Positions 49,554 through 60,915 of a DNA stretch of 64,000 nucleotides are shown here, piece by piece (the first letter of the stretch is position 1; the number at the start of each line of letters is the position of its first letter). Origin of the DNA: Nansenia antarctica (lineage: Eukaryota; Chordata; Actinopteri; Argentiniformes; Microstomatidae); NCBI GenBank assembly GCA_963989245.1, contig OZ022341.1, forward strand, positions 61,316,233 to 61,380,232. The letters run 5' to 3'. The position numbers were made by a program, and so were the translations under genes. The notes beneath the pieces were generated by a model. The model saw nothing but the letters and a program-made list of their open reading frames with translations. It had not been told where the DNA came from and made no database searches.

Positions 49554-49835
49554 ACTGACTATGCTCACTAGTAGGTCTCAATGTAGGGTAGGATGGAGAG
49601 TCACCTTTTTTAAAAGTCGAGCAGTGTTGTGCCTCGAAAAGCTTTATAACTTTTTATCCACCCCTTCCATTTATATTTGTGAGGTAATTTTCTAACGCTG
49701 ACCCTTACACTCTCTCTTTGGGGGGGGGTGGGTCATGTTCTTAATTCTTAATCTTAATCCTTAAACTCTGATGAACTCTCTTTCTTTCTTTCTTTCTTCT
49801 TTCTCTCTCTCTCTCTCTAACTGATTATGTTCACC
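49255..49835 (+). repeat. Tandem duplication in the intron after the alternative first exon
   Basis: Two diverged direct copies, about 49255-49570 and 49592-49835, share GGATGGA(T/G)AGTCACCTTTTT, ATCCACCCCTTC, TTGTGAGGT and CATGTTCTTAATTCTT. Each ends in a CT-rich tract and TCTAACTGA. A G-rich tract lies in both copies. No coding potential. Confidence 0.8.
49461..49552 (+). repeat. (CT)n microsatellite
   Basis: CT-rich run at the end of the first copy of the local duplication. Confidence 0.9.
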
Positions 49836-50390
49836 ACTCAATGTTGGGTGGTTGGAACAGACATGTGTAGTCTCCATGTACCCACTCAAATGGTGCTTCC
49901 TCCCCCATACTGGGCTCTGCCGTATAACCAAATGACATGGAGAGGTGCTTTAACGTGTGATGGATATCTCAATCAACCAATGGGATGCCACTGTCATGTG
50001 GCTACACAGGGGTGAGGACAGGTGGCATTGAGAGAGGCTGAGTCATTGTCCTGAGAGGCTTGTTTGGGCTGCTGTCACACCCAACCGTCTGGCTCCTGCT
50101 GCGTACCCTCTCCAGGGACTGACGTATAATTAAAGGTGGACTCAGCGATATGACGTAGTCACAGAAACAGCGTGATGACTATGGGCAGGTGTAGTTTGCG
50201 TAAAACAAGACACTCAGCAGCCTTTTTAGCTCGTTGCACCACCAGGCTCCGATGGAAAGGCTAGCAACTGAAACCTCTTGTTTGGGTGAATCTGACACTC
50301 AATCTCTCTTACGTCTTATGACGACCTTTAACTTGTTTTTTTATCGGTTCAGTTCACTGAGAACATTTTAGTTTGCAGCAACAACCTGGG
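49836..50390. other. Intronic stretch
   Basis: No exon or element recognised before the (AATG)n tract of the LINE tail. Confidence 0.5.
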
Positions 50391-51020
50391 AAATGAATGA
50401 ATGAATGAATGAATGAATGGTCTTTATTGTCATTGATATAGTACAGGTACCAAACAACGACATTTGGGAGGGGGGGGCTCTGTCAGGCCAAAACCTTCCG
50501 CTTGCCAAAAGCTACAGGGGGTGCGGCCTAACGCGTCACGACCAGCTGGCCCGCGCACGCGTCACGACCAGCTGGCGAGTGTTTTTGAAACCTCCGTTTT
50601 GGCCGCCATTAGCGAAAAGCTTTAATTTGCCTCTACAAGTGTTAATATGTCATTTTATGAAGTTTTAATATGTTTTCAGGCGAGAAAGTAACCATATATA
50701 TCCACAAAATGTATCCGGTTTATCAAAATAACCCGTTTATATATGAAAACACATATAATGCTATCGCGTCTCCACAGGCTAAAGTACAACTACACTCATA
50801 TCCTCAACTTATGTCCTAATCACACTACTGTCATACAAGTCGTACCTTATCCTTGACATGGACATACACACCTGCTACCTTCTTTGAAAGAAATCGCGAT
50901 TTATTCAGTGAAAACTAGTACACCATTCAACATAGCATAACAATAGCATAGCATTCGCGGACACAGTCAGGCAATAATACCTAGCACAACAATAGCATAG
51001 CATTCGCGGACACAGTAACA

Positions 51021-51999
51021 TAGACAGATAGACAGCTAGACAGATAGACCGCTAGACAGATAGACAGCTAGACAACTAGACAACTAGACAGCTAGACAAC
51101 TAGACAGCTAGACAGCTAAACAGCTAGACAGCTAGACAGATAGACAGCTAGACAACTAGACAGATAGACAGCTAGACAACTAGACAGCTAAACAGCTAAA
51201 CACCAAGACAGCTAGACAACTAGACAACTAGACAGCTAGACAACTAGACAACTAGACAACTAGACAGCTAGACAGCTAAACAGCTAGACAGCTAGACAGA
51301 TAGACAGCTAGACAACTAGACAGCTAGACAGATAGACAGCTAGACAACTAGACCGCTAAACAGCTAAACACCAAGACAGCTAGACAGCTAGACAACTAGA
51401 CAACTAGACAGCTAGACAACTAGACAACTAGACAGCTAGACAGCTAGACAACTAGACAACTAGACGACTAGACAGCTAGACAACTAGACAACTAGACAGC
51501 TAGACAGATAGACAGATAGACAGATAGACAGCTAAACAGCTAAACACCAAGACAGCTAGACAGCTAAACAGCTAAACAACTAGACAGCTAAACAGCTAAA
51601 CACCAAGACAGCTAGACAGCTAGACAGCTAAACAGCTAGACAGCTAGACAGCTAGACAGCTAAACAGCTAGACAGCTAGACAGCTAAACAGCTAGACAGC
51701 TAAACAGCTAGACAGCTAGACAGCTAAACAGCTAGACAGCTAAACAGCTAAACACCAAGACAGCTAGACAGCTAGACAACTAGACAACTAGACAGCTAGA
51801 CAACTACACAACTAGACAGCTAGACAACTAGACAACTAGACAGCTAGACAACTAGACAACTAGACAGCTAGACAGCTAGACAGATAGACAGCTAGACAGC
51901 TAAACAGCTAAACACCAAGACAGCTAGACAGCTAAACAGCTAAACAGCTAAACAACTAGACAACTAGACAGCTAGACAGCTAAACAGCTAAACACCAAG
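51021..51999 (+). repeat. 8-bp tandem array, left half of the foldback core
   Basis: About 980 bp of TAGACAGC, TAGACAAC, TAGACAGA and TAAACAGC units, punctuated by CTAAACACCAAGACAG blocks that suggest higher-order repeats of variable length. The orientation reverses near 52000. Confidence 0.95.
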
Positions 52000-52001
52000 A
52001 G

Positions 52002-52412
52002 CTAGCTGTCTAGTTGTCTAGCTGTCTAGCTGTCTAGCTGTTTAGCTGTCTAGCTGTTTAGCTGTCTAGTTGTCTAGTTGTCTAGCTGTCTTGGTGTTTA
52101 GCTGTCTAGCTGTCTAGTTGTCTAGCTGTCTTGGTGTTTAGCTGTTTAGCTGTCTAGCTGTCTATCTGTCTAGCTGTCTAGTTGTCTAGCTGTCTAGTTG
52201 TCTAGTTGTCTAGCTGTCTAGTTGTCTAGCTGTCTAGTTGTCTAGCTGTCTAGTTGTCTAGCTGTCTATCTGTCTAGCTGTCTAGTTGTCTAGCTGTCTA
52301 TCTGTCTAGCTGTCTAGCTGTTTAGCTGTCTAGCTGTCTAGTTGTCTAGCTGTCTAGTTGTCTAGTTGTCTAGCTGTCTATCTGTCTAGCGGTCTAGCTG
52401 TCTATCTGTCTA
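52002..52412 (-). repeat. 8-bp tandem array, right half (inverted)
   Basis: About 410 bp of GCTGTCTA and GTTGTCTA units, the reverse complement of the left half but less than half its length. The CTGTCTTGGTGTTTAGCTG block recurs here as the complement of the left-array punctuation. Confidence 0.95.
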
Positions 52413-53240
52413 TGTTACTGTGTCCGCGAATGCTATGCTATTGTTGTGCTAGGTGCATTGCCTGACTGTGTCCGCGAATGCTATGCTATTGTTATGCTAT
52501 GTTGAATGGTGTACTAGTTTTCACTGAATAAATCGCGATTTCTTTCAAAGAAGGTAGCAGGTGTGTATGTCCATGTCAAGGAGAAGGTACGACTTGTATG
52601 ACAGTAGTGTGATTAGGACATAAGTTGAGGATATGAGTGTAGTTGTACTTTAGCCTGTGGAGACGCGATAGCATTATATGTTTTCATATATAAACGGGTT
52701 ATTTTGATAAACCGGATACATTTTGTGAATATATATGGTTACTTTCTCGCCTGAAAACATATTAAAACTTCATAAAATGACATATTAACACTTGTAGAGG
52801 CAAATTAAAGCTTTTCGCTAATGGCGGCCAAAACGGAGGTTTCAAAAACACTCGCCAGCTGGTCGTGACGCGTGCGCGTGCCAGCTGGTCGTGACGCGTT
52901 AGGCCGCACCCCCGGTAGCTTTTGGCAAGCGGAAGGTTTTGGCCTGACAGCTCCCCTGGTGCTAGGAAAAAAAACAACTAAAAAACAAGAAGGGAAAGGA
53001 GCTGGTTTACATAAATAAAGGCTATGTACACTATCCACTATACTATACTATACAATAAAACACTGTGCTGTACTCTATGCTATGCTATACCTATTCTAAC
53101 ATTTCCTATTCTCTGAACCTTATGTACCCTAGGGTTGTCATATTGCACATAGTGTTATTGCACATTCATTTAAAGTGTAAATAGTTACAGGGGAGTTACA
53201 GGAATAATCATTTATCATGTGGAAATAATTGTGTCAGCTT

Positions 53241-53905
53241 CATACATTAAATTGCATGTCTATCTGCGATGTTCTGAACTTTTCTCCCTACTGAATACAC
53301 ACCCCTAGAAATCAGTGTTGGTCTCATTTTGATGTGGCAAGGTTGAGGGGAGCTTTGTCTGCGTGGGCTCCAGGGAATTGAGGGTAGAAGGTTTTTTTGG
53401 GGGGGGGGTGGTTATAGGGAAGGGGGGCAGCGGCTTTCAGGCAGTCAAGGTGATTGAGGTAGGGCTTTGTCTTCAAAGGTGGTTTTCCCATGTATATCAC
53501 CCCCACTCCCTCCCCCTCCCCCCCTATCCCACCTCTCTCACTCTCCTAAACAAACACTGCCAAAGAATAATATATAATTAAATGTTCATGTAAATGTCAG
53601 CATCTTGCTTCCTCTTACAAAAACACTGTTACATTCACCACCTTTTTCAGAGAAAAAAATAACATAGCCCTTTACAACAAAAATCGACAATTACTAGATT
53701 TTTTACTTGATCAACGTTGATTCGCTTTGGGTCTAACATAATTTATTCACAACAAATGTATTTCAGAAATACATAGAGATACGTTGTTCTTTTGCTAGAC
53801 AGTGTGTCACCTGCAGCATTGTCCCTCAGGAGGTGTTGGGCGCCTATCAGTGATTTTACCAGCAGCATACTGTCTCCATCCCCCCTAGTGGGACGTGATC
53901 TTTTC
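53241..53905. other. Intronic stretch
   Basis: Contains a G-rich run near 53395-53409 and C-rich patches near 53510. No gene seen. Confidence 0.5.
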
Positions 53906-53909
53906 ACAA

Positions 53910-53910
<1 letters not shown>

Positions 53911-53956
<46 letters not shown>

Positions 53957-54051
53957 CACACACGCACACATTCAAACTCTGTCTCTCACTCTCTCTCACT
54001 CCCTTTTTTCTTCCATTTCTATTTTTCACATGTTAGCCAAATATACACCCC

Positions 54052-54118
<67 letters not shown>
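53911..54118 (+). repeat. (CA)n, C-run and (CA)n cluster
   Basis: (CA)n at 53911-53952, a C-run at 54050-54068, then (CA)n at 54069-54118. Overlapping open frames are artefacts. Confidence 0.95.
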
Positions 54119-54124
<6 letters not shown>

Positions 54125-54551
54125 ATGCTTACACCTGCAAATGTAGCACACTGACACCAGTAGGGGCAGTTCCCAGGGGTTTCTCCTCCTGTGTCCTTCA
54201 TGGAGGCTGTAATTACACAGTGTGTTCTCAGATTGTGCTCTTGTTGAAGTGGCTGAAGGAGACGAGAAGGGAAGAGAGGAGGGAAATCAGGGAGAAAGAC
54301 TGCAGGGTGCTCGGGGAGCTGGGTTGCCTAATGAGCTCAGGCCTGTTTCTCAAGCACATCCACCTCCTGCTGGGACAGACACAGACACGGTCTGCCTACC
54401 CCCCCCCCCCCCCACACTCTTTCTTTCTCTCCCTCTCTTTCCTGCTCTCTCTCCTCTCCTCCCTCATATCACTCCCGACCCCCCCATACCCCACTCACTT
54501 TTTTTCCTTCTGATTTACACCACCAAGTGATACTCATAGTTCTTCTACTTA
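54119..54551. other. Intronic stretch
   Basis: Pyrimidine-rich after a C-run near 54400-54412. No exon recognised. Confidence 0.45.
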
Positions 54552-54840
54552 TCGGCTGTGGCACAGGAGGTAGAGTTGCCGTCTAATGATCACAAGGTTG
54601 GCAGATCAGCGGTTCGAGCCCCGGCTGGCCACATGTCGAAGTGTCCTTGGACAAGACACTGAACCCCTAAATTGCTCCCAGTGAGCGGGCCAGCGTCTTG
54701 CATGGCAGCTTGCCGCCATTGGTGTGTGAATGTGTGTGTGAATGGGTGAATGAGAGGCCGTTGTAAAGCGCTTTGGAGCAGCTTTGGAGCAGCAAAAAAG
54801 GTGCTATATAAGTGCAGTCCATTTACCATTTTACCATTTA
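54552..54840 (+). mobile_element. tRNA-derived SINE, forward copy
   Basis: The head GGCTGTGGCACAGGAGGTAG (A box) and GGTTCGAGCCCC (B box) is followed by ACATGTCGAAGTGTCCTTGG, CCCAGTGAGCGGGCCAGCG and a 3' tail GTGCTATATAAGTGCAGTCC with TTTACCATT repeats. GCTTTGGAGCA is duplicated near 54770-54791. It is the same family as the inverted copy at 24.7 kb. Confidence 0.88.
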
Positions 54841-56413
54841 TCAGACATACAGTGCCCCTGCTGGTGAACAGCTTGAACAGCAACCTCCACCCTAAAAGCT
54901 CTGTCTCAGTGTGTGCGACCTGAACAATAAAAGTGCAATTCAAGTTGATGAATGTGTTTTTGTCCTGAACATAGAATTTCTATCCTTCATACCAAGTTAA
55001 CTGTCAACAGTGGACACTGGCGATATGTCTTCATAGAGCTAAAGACACGCCACTTTTTCCCCACCTCTCTCTCTCTTATCGTAACCCAACACAGTGGTAA
55101 CCAGCCCTGGTCTTGGAGAGCTAGGGAGGGATGCAGACTTTTGTTCTAGCACAGCTCTAACACAAACAGATTCAAGTCAGCCACTAATCAGCAAATATAC
55201 TTTGATTCATTAATCAGGCATGTCAGTGCTGGGGTGCACGCATAATATTTGCATTCTTTGAATGAATAGTTCTATTTACATTATATACACATTATTGTCA
55301 TTTTGCCTACGCTCTTTTCCCGGACACTGTTATCTAGAGCAAAGAAGTACTATAGAACCAGTCACCTACTGTATTAAGTGAAACTATACAGCACTAGCAT
55401 TGCAAGTAATATATAAGAATATCTGCTAGTAGCAGCCACTATGCCAGAAAAAGGGAAGCAAGCAGTTTTGCTATTTGTTTATTTGTTGTTAAAGGTACAA
55501 TCTGTAATTCAAACATGGTCAAAGCAGACTCCCTGCCACTTCTTGTGTCAGCAGCTGAGGGATGGGGCTGGAGAAATGGAACCACTCCCAATTTCATAGA
55601 CAGAGCAATGGTTGCAAGGACTCACCACATAATAATAGTTTTAACCATGTTTTGAAGCTATAGTCCTTGTTTCCATAGAGCATTGTTTATCAACAGTGGA
55701 GTAAATCAAGTATACGTTTTTGGTCACAATTGATTAATTGAGTGTGTGGCATTCCGATTCTCTATCCTCTCCATGTGTAAACCAATAGTGCATTTGGAAC
55801 CCCCCTCCCCTCACCGCCACAGATTTGATAATCTGTCTGGAGATGATCCGACTGTGCCTCTGTTTTACATTTACATTACGTTTTAATAGCAGAGAAATAA
55901 TCTGAGAGCTCTTTCCACTAAACCATTCCTCATCTACTCTGAATCTGGAGTCGGGTGACTTTTTATCACTATGGCATTGTCTTGGCAAGTGTCTTTCCCC
56001 TGACTCGGTACAGTACAGTACAGCAGGAAAGGAAATCTTTAGCCGCAGTGGCTTGCTAATCCTCCCACTCTACTGTATGTGTTTAAGGCCCGTTAGCATC
56101 TTCACCAAGGGAGTTAACTCTGTAGCTGGTTTGTAAATGGAAGGTCATGAGTTTGATACCTGCCTAGGGCAAGGTACTCTACCCTGCCGTTCGGTCCAGT
56201 GTTCTTAACTCATATGGACACAGCATGCTCAGAAAGCAAAAAGTGCAGTTTGTGTCAATGATTTTCCACTATGGCACTGTGAGTTCACGTTGAACCTATT
56301 TGACATGATTGAAATGAGAGCTTTCATGAATCATTCAAATGTTTACATCCAACAAGTTGGTAGTTGCCTACTTTCTTTATTTGACTTTTCTTTTTCACCC
56401 CTTTCCATCCTAT
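54841..56413. other. Intronic stretch with a decayed SINE-like head
   Basis: About 56095-56240 has a weak B-box-like GTCATGAGTTTGATACCTG and may be an old SINE. The rest is unassigned. Confidence 0.4.
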
Positions 56414-56720
56414 GGACCTATCGCTAAGCCACGCCCCCTTTGAAAACTCGGACAAGCAAACAACGCTTCACTGACAGTGACTGACTGACTGACCGACCGT
56501 GACTGAATGACATTCAATGACTTACAATGGCGGGAGTTGGCAAATTTCTGATTTACCACAGCAAGTAATGTTTTTTTAAAGATGACAAGAATATTTAATC
56601 TAGAAGCTTTTCACCATCAGATATTAGCGAGTTGTTTGTCCGAGTTTTCTGCATGTCGTGACTTTTGCTGTGATATGATTGGACAATTTCTATTTCGGGG
56701 CGTGGCTTAGCGATAGGTCC
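56414..56720. mobile_element. 307-bp MITE with about 23-bp inverted termini
   Basis: The left end GGACCTATCGCTAAGCCACG and the right end CGTGGCTTAGCGATAGGTCC are perfect inverted repeats. AT flanks both sides (56412-56413, 56721-56722), though a longer duplication is not clear. The interior has a GACTGACTGACTGACCGACC stretch and no coding frame. Superfamily not determined. Confidence 0.85.
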
Positions 56721-57120
56721 ATTATGTATCATAGTTGGCTACAAATGAAGTACTTTCAAATAGGTGTCATATGATTGCTGTAGCCTTGGACAGTTTGAAT
56801 GGGTTTGCCATTCATGAGTGAGCTACCATTAACAGACAAAAGCATGACAATTTACCACTAGAAAGATACAATGAGGATCATCGACTAATGAGCACAATCC
56901 AATCCCACTCCATAGAGTGTAAAGTTAAAACAGTAAAGTTTTTCATTGAACAAATTCCGTTAGTTCATAGAAGGTATGACATGCAAACATTGATTTGACT
57001 GTTTGTTGACCCTTACTTTTGAGAACTGCTTCAGTGACCTCTGATGACCATGATCTCAGGTTGACCCTCTGATCCTGCATGCTCCTGTAACACAGGGTTG
57101 GGCGGTATCCAATTTCTGAC

Positions 57121-57173
<53 letters not shown>

Positions 57174-57494
57174 GCGTGTGCGTATATGTGTGTAAGTATG
57201 TGTGGCTTCATTTATGTGCACTGAGTGCACCAGTTGCACTTAATTGCTGTCATGATAACTGCATAATAACCTTGGATCCAGACAGTGGGTCGATTTTCAT
57301 ACAAGTGCCTCAATAGCCTCATAGATATCCTAATCTTGTTCCCAGACACTTCCGCCCCAAATGCTCGGAAAGTCTGGTGGACGTCCTAACTGCCGGTTTA
57401 CCTCGCATCAATCATCTCCCACAGCACCTCCCCCTAGGTCTGGTGCGCCACACTTCTCTCATTCTGAGCCACGCCTCATGTCCTCTGTGTGATT
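56721..57494. other. Intronic stretch with (GT)n
   Basis: Contains (GT)n at 57122-57170. No exon recognised. Confidence 0.5.
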
Positions 57495-57600
57495 CACTGT
57501 CATCAAATAATGACAACATTTTACTCAGTCATTTCACTCCCGATAAGGCCAGGTTTGAGCTCCCTCCCTGCCACAACAAACTATCAGAAAAGTGATAAAA
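57495..57600 (+). repeat. Dispersed repeat, forward copy
   Basis: The block with CATCAAATAATGACAACATT, AGTCATTTCACTCC and AACTATCAGAAAA recurs inverted at 60270-60380. Family unknown. Confidence 0.75.
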
Positions 57601-58218
57601 ACATATACAGTATGGATGAAATTAATTCTGTCTAGACCCGTGGAATTCAGGAATAACAACAACCTAGCAACTGAACAATGCAACATACTGTAGCAAATGG
57701 CTAGATGGGAAAACGGTAGGAAGTGCCTTCAAACTATTTAAAAAAACTGCAGAAACTGACACGGACAGACCCTTGTCATCTCCGTTGTCTGTCAATGGAT
57801 GACTCCCACAGAGAAACTATTGGCTCAATCCCTAATTAAGGGATAGCATAGTTTGCAGTGGTCGGGGCCTGAGTCGTTGTTATTCCAGGCTTATATGCAC
57901 TGTGTGTAATAGCCTAGTTTCCTTCCTGAAACAGTGAGATGTGTGTTTTGTGTCGAAATGCATCTCGTCATCATTCCCAGGAAGTCAATAAGCTTGTCAT
58001 TTGGATATCCTCGTGGCTTGATAGGCAAAATAATTATATTTGTCATTAATTCATTTATGTCATTAATTAATTAATTAAAGTCTAGCCAAATCCATGTTTA
58101 GAGGTACCTAGCTAACATTACATTGATCATACTCACTTTTCAAAAAATGCCAGTCGAGAGAGGACGCTGCCGTAATTAGACCCCATAACTTTCTTTTATT
58201 TATTTATCAATCTTTTCA
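57601..58218. other. Intronic stretch
   Basis: Unique-looking sequence with an ATTAATT-rich patch near 58045-58078. No exon recognised. Confidence 0.45.
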
Positions 58219-58294
58219 GTTTGTAAAGCGTCTTTGAGTGTCTAGAAAAGAGCTATATAAGTCTAATGTATTACTATTATTATTATTATTATTA
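58219..58294 (+). repeat. LINE-type 3' tail with (ATT)n
   Basis: GTAAAGCGTCTTTGAGTG and AAAGAGCTATATAAGTCTAA followed by (ATT)n form an L2-like tail. The 5' part is missing. Confidence 0.6.
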
Positions 58295-58599
58295 TATTTT
58301 GGGACCATACTAAAACATTATCTGGGGTATCAGGAGTTTGCTTCCTGATGTGTACTATCTGTATCAGCCTTTGGAGCTTTTTGTGGACATGTGTGTGCAG
58401 TCGAAGGTTTTAGAACACCTACATTTTCCCAGTTTGTATTGAAATGTAGCTAAAATGCTAAAATGTCATCAACAAACCACTCAATAAGTTGAATTGAGTC
58501 CATCTTAATGCAAGGATAGTAGTTTATGTAATACACCACGTAAGTAACATATTCTTAGAGGCAACAACGATTTGGCGAAGACTAACGCTGTTGTAGACT

Positions 58600-58676
58600 G
58601 TTGTAAAGCGCTTTGAGTTGCATTTCATGTACGAAAGGCGCTACATAAATAAAGCTTTACTTACTTACTTACTTAC
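58600..58676 (+). repeat. LINE/SINE 3' tail with (CTTA)n
   Basis: TTGTAAAGCGCTTTGAG, GAAAGGCGCTACATAAATAA and (CTTA)n. It lies only about 120 bp upstream of the kif26 exon acceptor at 58797. Confidence 0.7.
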
Positions 58677-58797
58677 TAACGCTGGAGAGGAGGGGGAATG
58701 AATGAGTCAGTTGGAAGCTGGTGCATACGTACACTCTTCATCACGCCCTCCTTCTCTTCCCTCCTCCTCATCCCTGGTCTGGTCTTCTCCACCACAG

Positions 58798-58984
58798 GGC
58801 CGCTCAGAAGCTTAGCCTGTCCTCCAAGCGGAAGTCCCCGCTGCCCCAGCTCCAGACTGAGCCTGCCGAGCCCCTGGTGTACACCGGCGGCTTCAGCGGC
58901 GCCCTGCAGCTGTCCCCCCCCGCCGTGCCGCCATGCCTCCTCCGGGCCGGGGCCAAGATGAAAGACACCCCGGGAATGGGAAAG
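58798..58984 (+). CDS. kif26: kif26-family coding exon immediately before the motor domain
   Basis: This 187-nt exon follows an acceptor ending CTCCACCACAG and ends at a consensus donor (AAAG-GTAAGA). One leading base completes a split codon, then 62 codons read AAQKLSLSSKRKSPLPQLQ.., GGFSGALQLSPPAVPPCLLR and AGAKMKDTPGMGK. The LQLSPP..PPCLLRA..K.KDTPGMGK pattern is the conserved lead-in to the motor domain of KIF26A/KIF26B; the next exon should begin with KVKVM-type motor sequence. It is codon-phase compatible with both the exon at 24397 and the small start exon at 49153. The GC-rich third positions contrast with the AT-rich flanking introns. The next exon is not found before the window's end. 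Confidence 0.9.
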
Positions 58985-58997
58985 GTAAGAGCAGTTT

Positions 58998-59247
<250 letters not shown>

Positions 59248-60269
59248 AAAACTAAGAAGAGACGAATACTCTCTTCTTTTATGTGATTCTTTTTCATATA
59301 TGTATATTAATTCGACCAAGATCAGATACTGTACATCACATCACTTCAATACCTCAAATAAATCATAGTTGTTGATGATTTAGCTTTGAGTCTGCACATT
59401 ATAGTAAGTAGACTATTCCACACTGGTTCAATTTGACCAAGTAAACTTAATCGAGTGCAGCTCAAGTATGCTGAAGTGTTTGTCCCAGCAGGTCTGCTTA
59501 ATGATAGATTTGACTATTTGGGTTATTGCAGGATTATCAGATTGGACCATTTCCAAGGGATGCCAGGGCACAGATGAAAGATGACAGCAGCTTATATGAG
59601 AAAGGTCATGTTAATGCTGTGTTTGCTGTGCTAATTGAACTATTTGAGCTAGATTTCAGTACAGTCAGGTGAGCCCTTTAGTATGCTATGGCATAGTTGT
59701 ACTGTTGCATAGGCTGGATGCATAACATATATATATATATATAACTCTATGATTAGCATGAACATGTTATGTTATATATTATATATATAATATATAACAT
59801 AACATATTCATGTTCATGCTAATCATAGGGTTACATTGGTCAGTATTATACTGGTTATGCTGATGCTGAGGTCCCTGCTTGCTGTGGGCTCGTGTGTGAG
59901 ACTGGGCTTGCTGATTCCCAGGCCTTTGGTATTCCATGAATCTGTTCCATATGCCAGGGCGGCATTCCTCCTTCCAAATGTGAGTGACAGACTGTGGGAG
60001 TGTGAAGGAGTGTGAGTGTGAGGGGCCAACGGGAGGGGTGTGGGCACAGGACGTGGGCCTGTTTAAGTGCCCTTAAGAACTCTTTAAAAACGTAAGAACT
60101 CTTTGAAAGGGTTAGGGTTTGTGTTCATGTGTTGAGGACTCGGTTATTTCTGAAGTGAAAATTGGAGAAAAAATCATAATAATTATACTGACCAATGGTC
60201 AGTGCTTCACAGACCATGACCAGAGCTGAAGGTGACAAGATTAATTAATAGTAATTTCATTTTATGTTT
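59248..60269. other. Intronic stretch
   Basis: Unique-looking apart from the AT palindrome at 59747-59828. No exon recognised. Confidence 0.5.
59747..59828. repeat. 82-bp near-perfect AT-rich palindrome
   Basis: CTATGATTAGCATGAACATG on the left meets its reverse complement CATGTTCATGCTAATCATAG on the right, around an ATAT-rich centre. The right half has about six extra bases. It could extrude as a hairpin or cruciform. Confidence 0.9.
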
Positions 60270-60380
60270 TCATATGTTTTTATGCGTTTTCTGATAGTTT
60301 GGTGTGGCCGGGAGCTCAAACCTAGCCTTATAGGGAGTGAAATGACTGAGTAAAAATGTTGTCATTATTTGATTACAGTG
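60270..60380 (-). repeat. Dispersed repeat, inverted copy
   Basis: Reverse complement of the block at 57495-57600 with moderate divergence. Confidence 0.75.
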
Positions 60381-60765
60381 AAAAGTCAGTCTGTTGCTCG
60401 AATAAGCATACACTAGCACACATACACTCAAACACCCACAAGAAAGTGCATTAATGCATATTATACAACAGTTAGTTCCGACCAAGTAATTTGATTGGAC
60501 AAGAGGCATTCCATGAGTGCTGATATACAGTATAACAGCACTGGGACATTTAACTATATGTATCACTCCGCCGCACAGATGTTCTACTAAATGACCGTTA
60601 ATTAGACTACATGTTTGTGTTCAGGTTACTAGGCAACAGTCCATTTGAAGTTCAGTTGCGGAACTATTTTTTGTTTATTTTTATGATTAAATAAACAAAC
60701 AAAGCATAATCTGTTGTCGCTTATTACTGTTAACTAATAAATCGCGCTGTAGAACTGTTGTATAA

Positions 60766-60915
60766 AAGCAATATCACACTCGAGGTCGTGCTGTCATACT
60801 GAATATCAACACGGCTGTGATCGTCTTCGGTACTCGGCCTGCGGCCTCGTACCTACGACCAAATCACAGCCGTGCTGATATTCAGTATAACACACTCCCT
60901 CGTGTGATATTGCTT
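60766..60915. mobile_element. 150-bp palindromic MITE
   Basis: AAGCAATATCACACTCGAGG on the left pairs with the reverse complement of AAGCAATATCACACGAGGGA on the right. The match continues through TACTGAATATC and CACGGCTGTGAT to a centre near GGCCTGCGGCC. No coding frame. Confidence 0.8.

Larger units (their letters stand above)
50481..52949. mobile_element. 2.47-kb palindromic foldback element with tandem-repeat core
   Basis: The outer arms (50481-51020 and 52413-52949) are near-identical reverse complements, starting TGTCAGGCCAAAACCTTCCG. The interior is an 8-bp array that switches strand near 52000. A 4-bp repeat GCTC flanks the element (50477-50480, 52950-52953), and the surrounding LINE tail is continuous across it. 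Within each arm ACGCGTCACGACCAGCTGG is duplicated. The architecture, long inverted repeats built partly of short tandem repeats, is that of Foldback-type elements. No transposase is encoded. The 83- and 71-codon open frames in the two arms are the same sequence read twice. Confidence 0.9.
50391..53240 (-). mobile_element. LINE 3' UTR remnant split by the foldback element
   Basis: On the minus strand the sequence ends in CAATGACAATAAAGACC and an (ATTC)n tail (plus-strand 50391-50476), a standard fish retroposon 3' end. Its upstream part resumes at 52954 beyond the foldback insertion (GTTTACATAAATAAAGGC, TACACTATCCACTATACTAT). The upstream limit near 53240 is approximate. Confidence 0.6.

Noticed and set aside
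50417..52977. Two near-identical 71-83 codon frames on opposite strands.
   Set aside because: They are the same inverted-repeat arm of the foldback element read twice, with no recognisable protein features.
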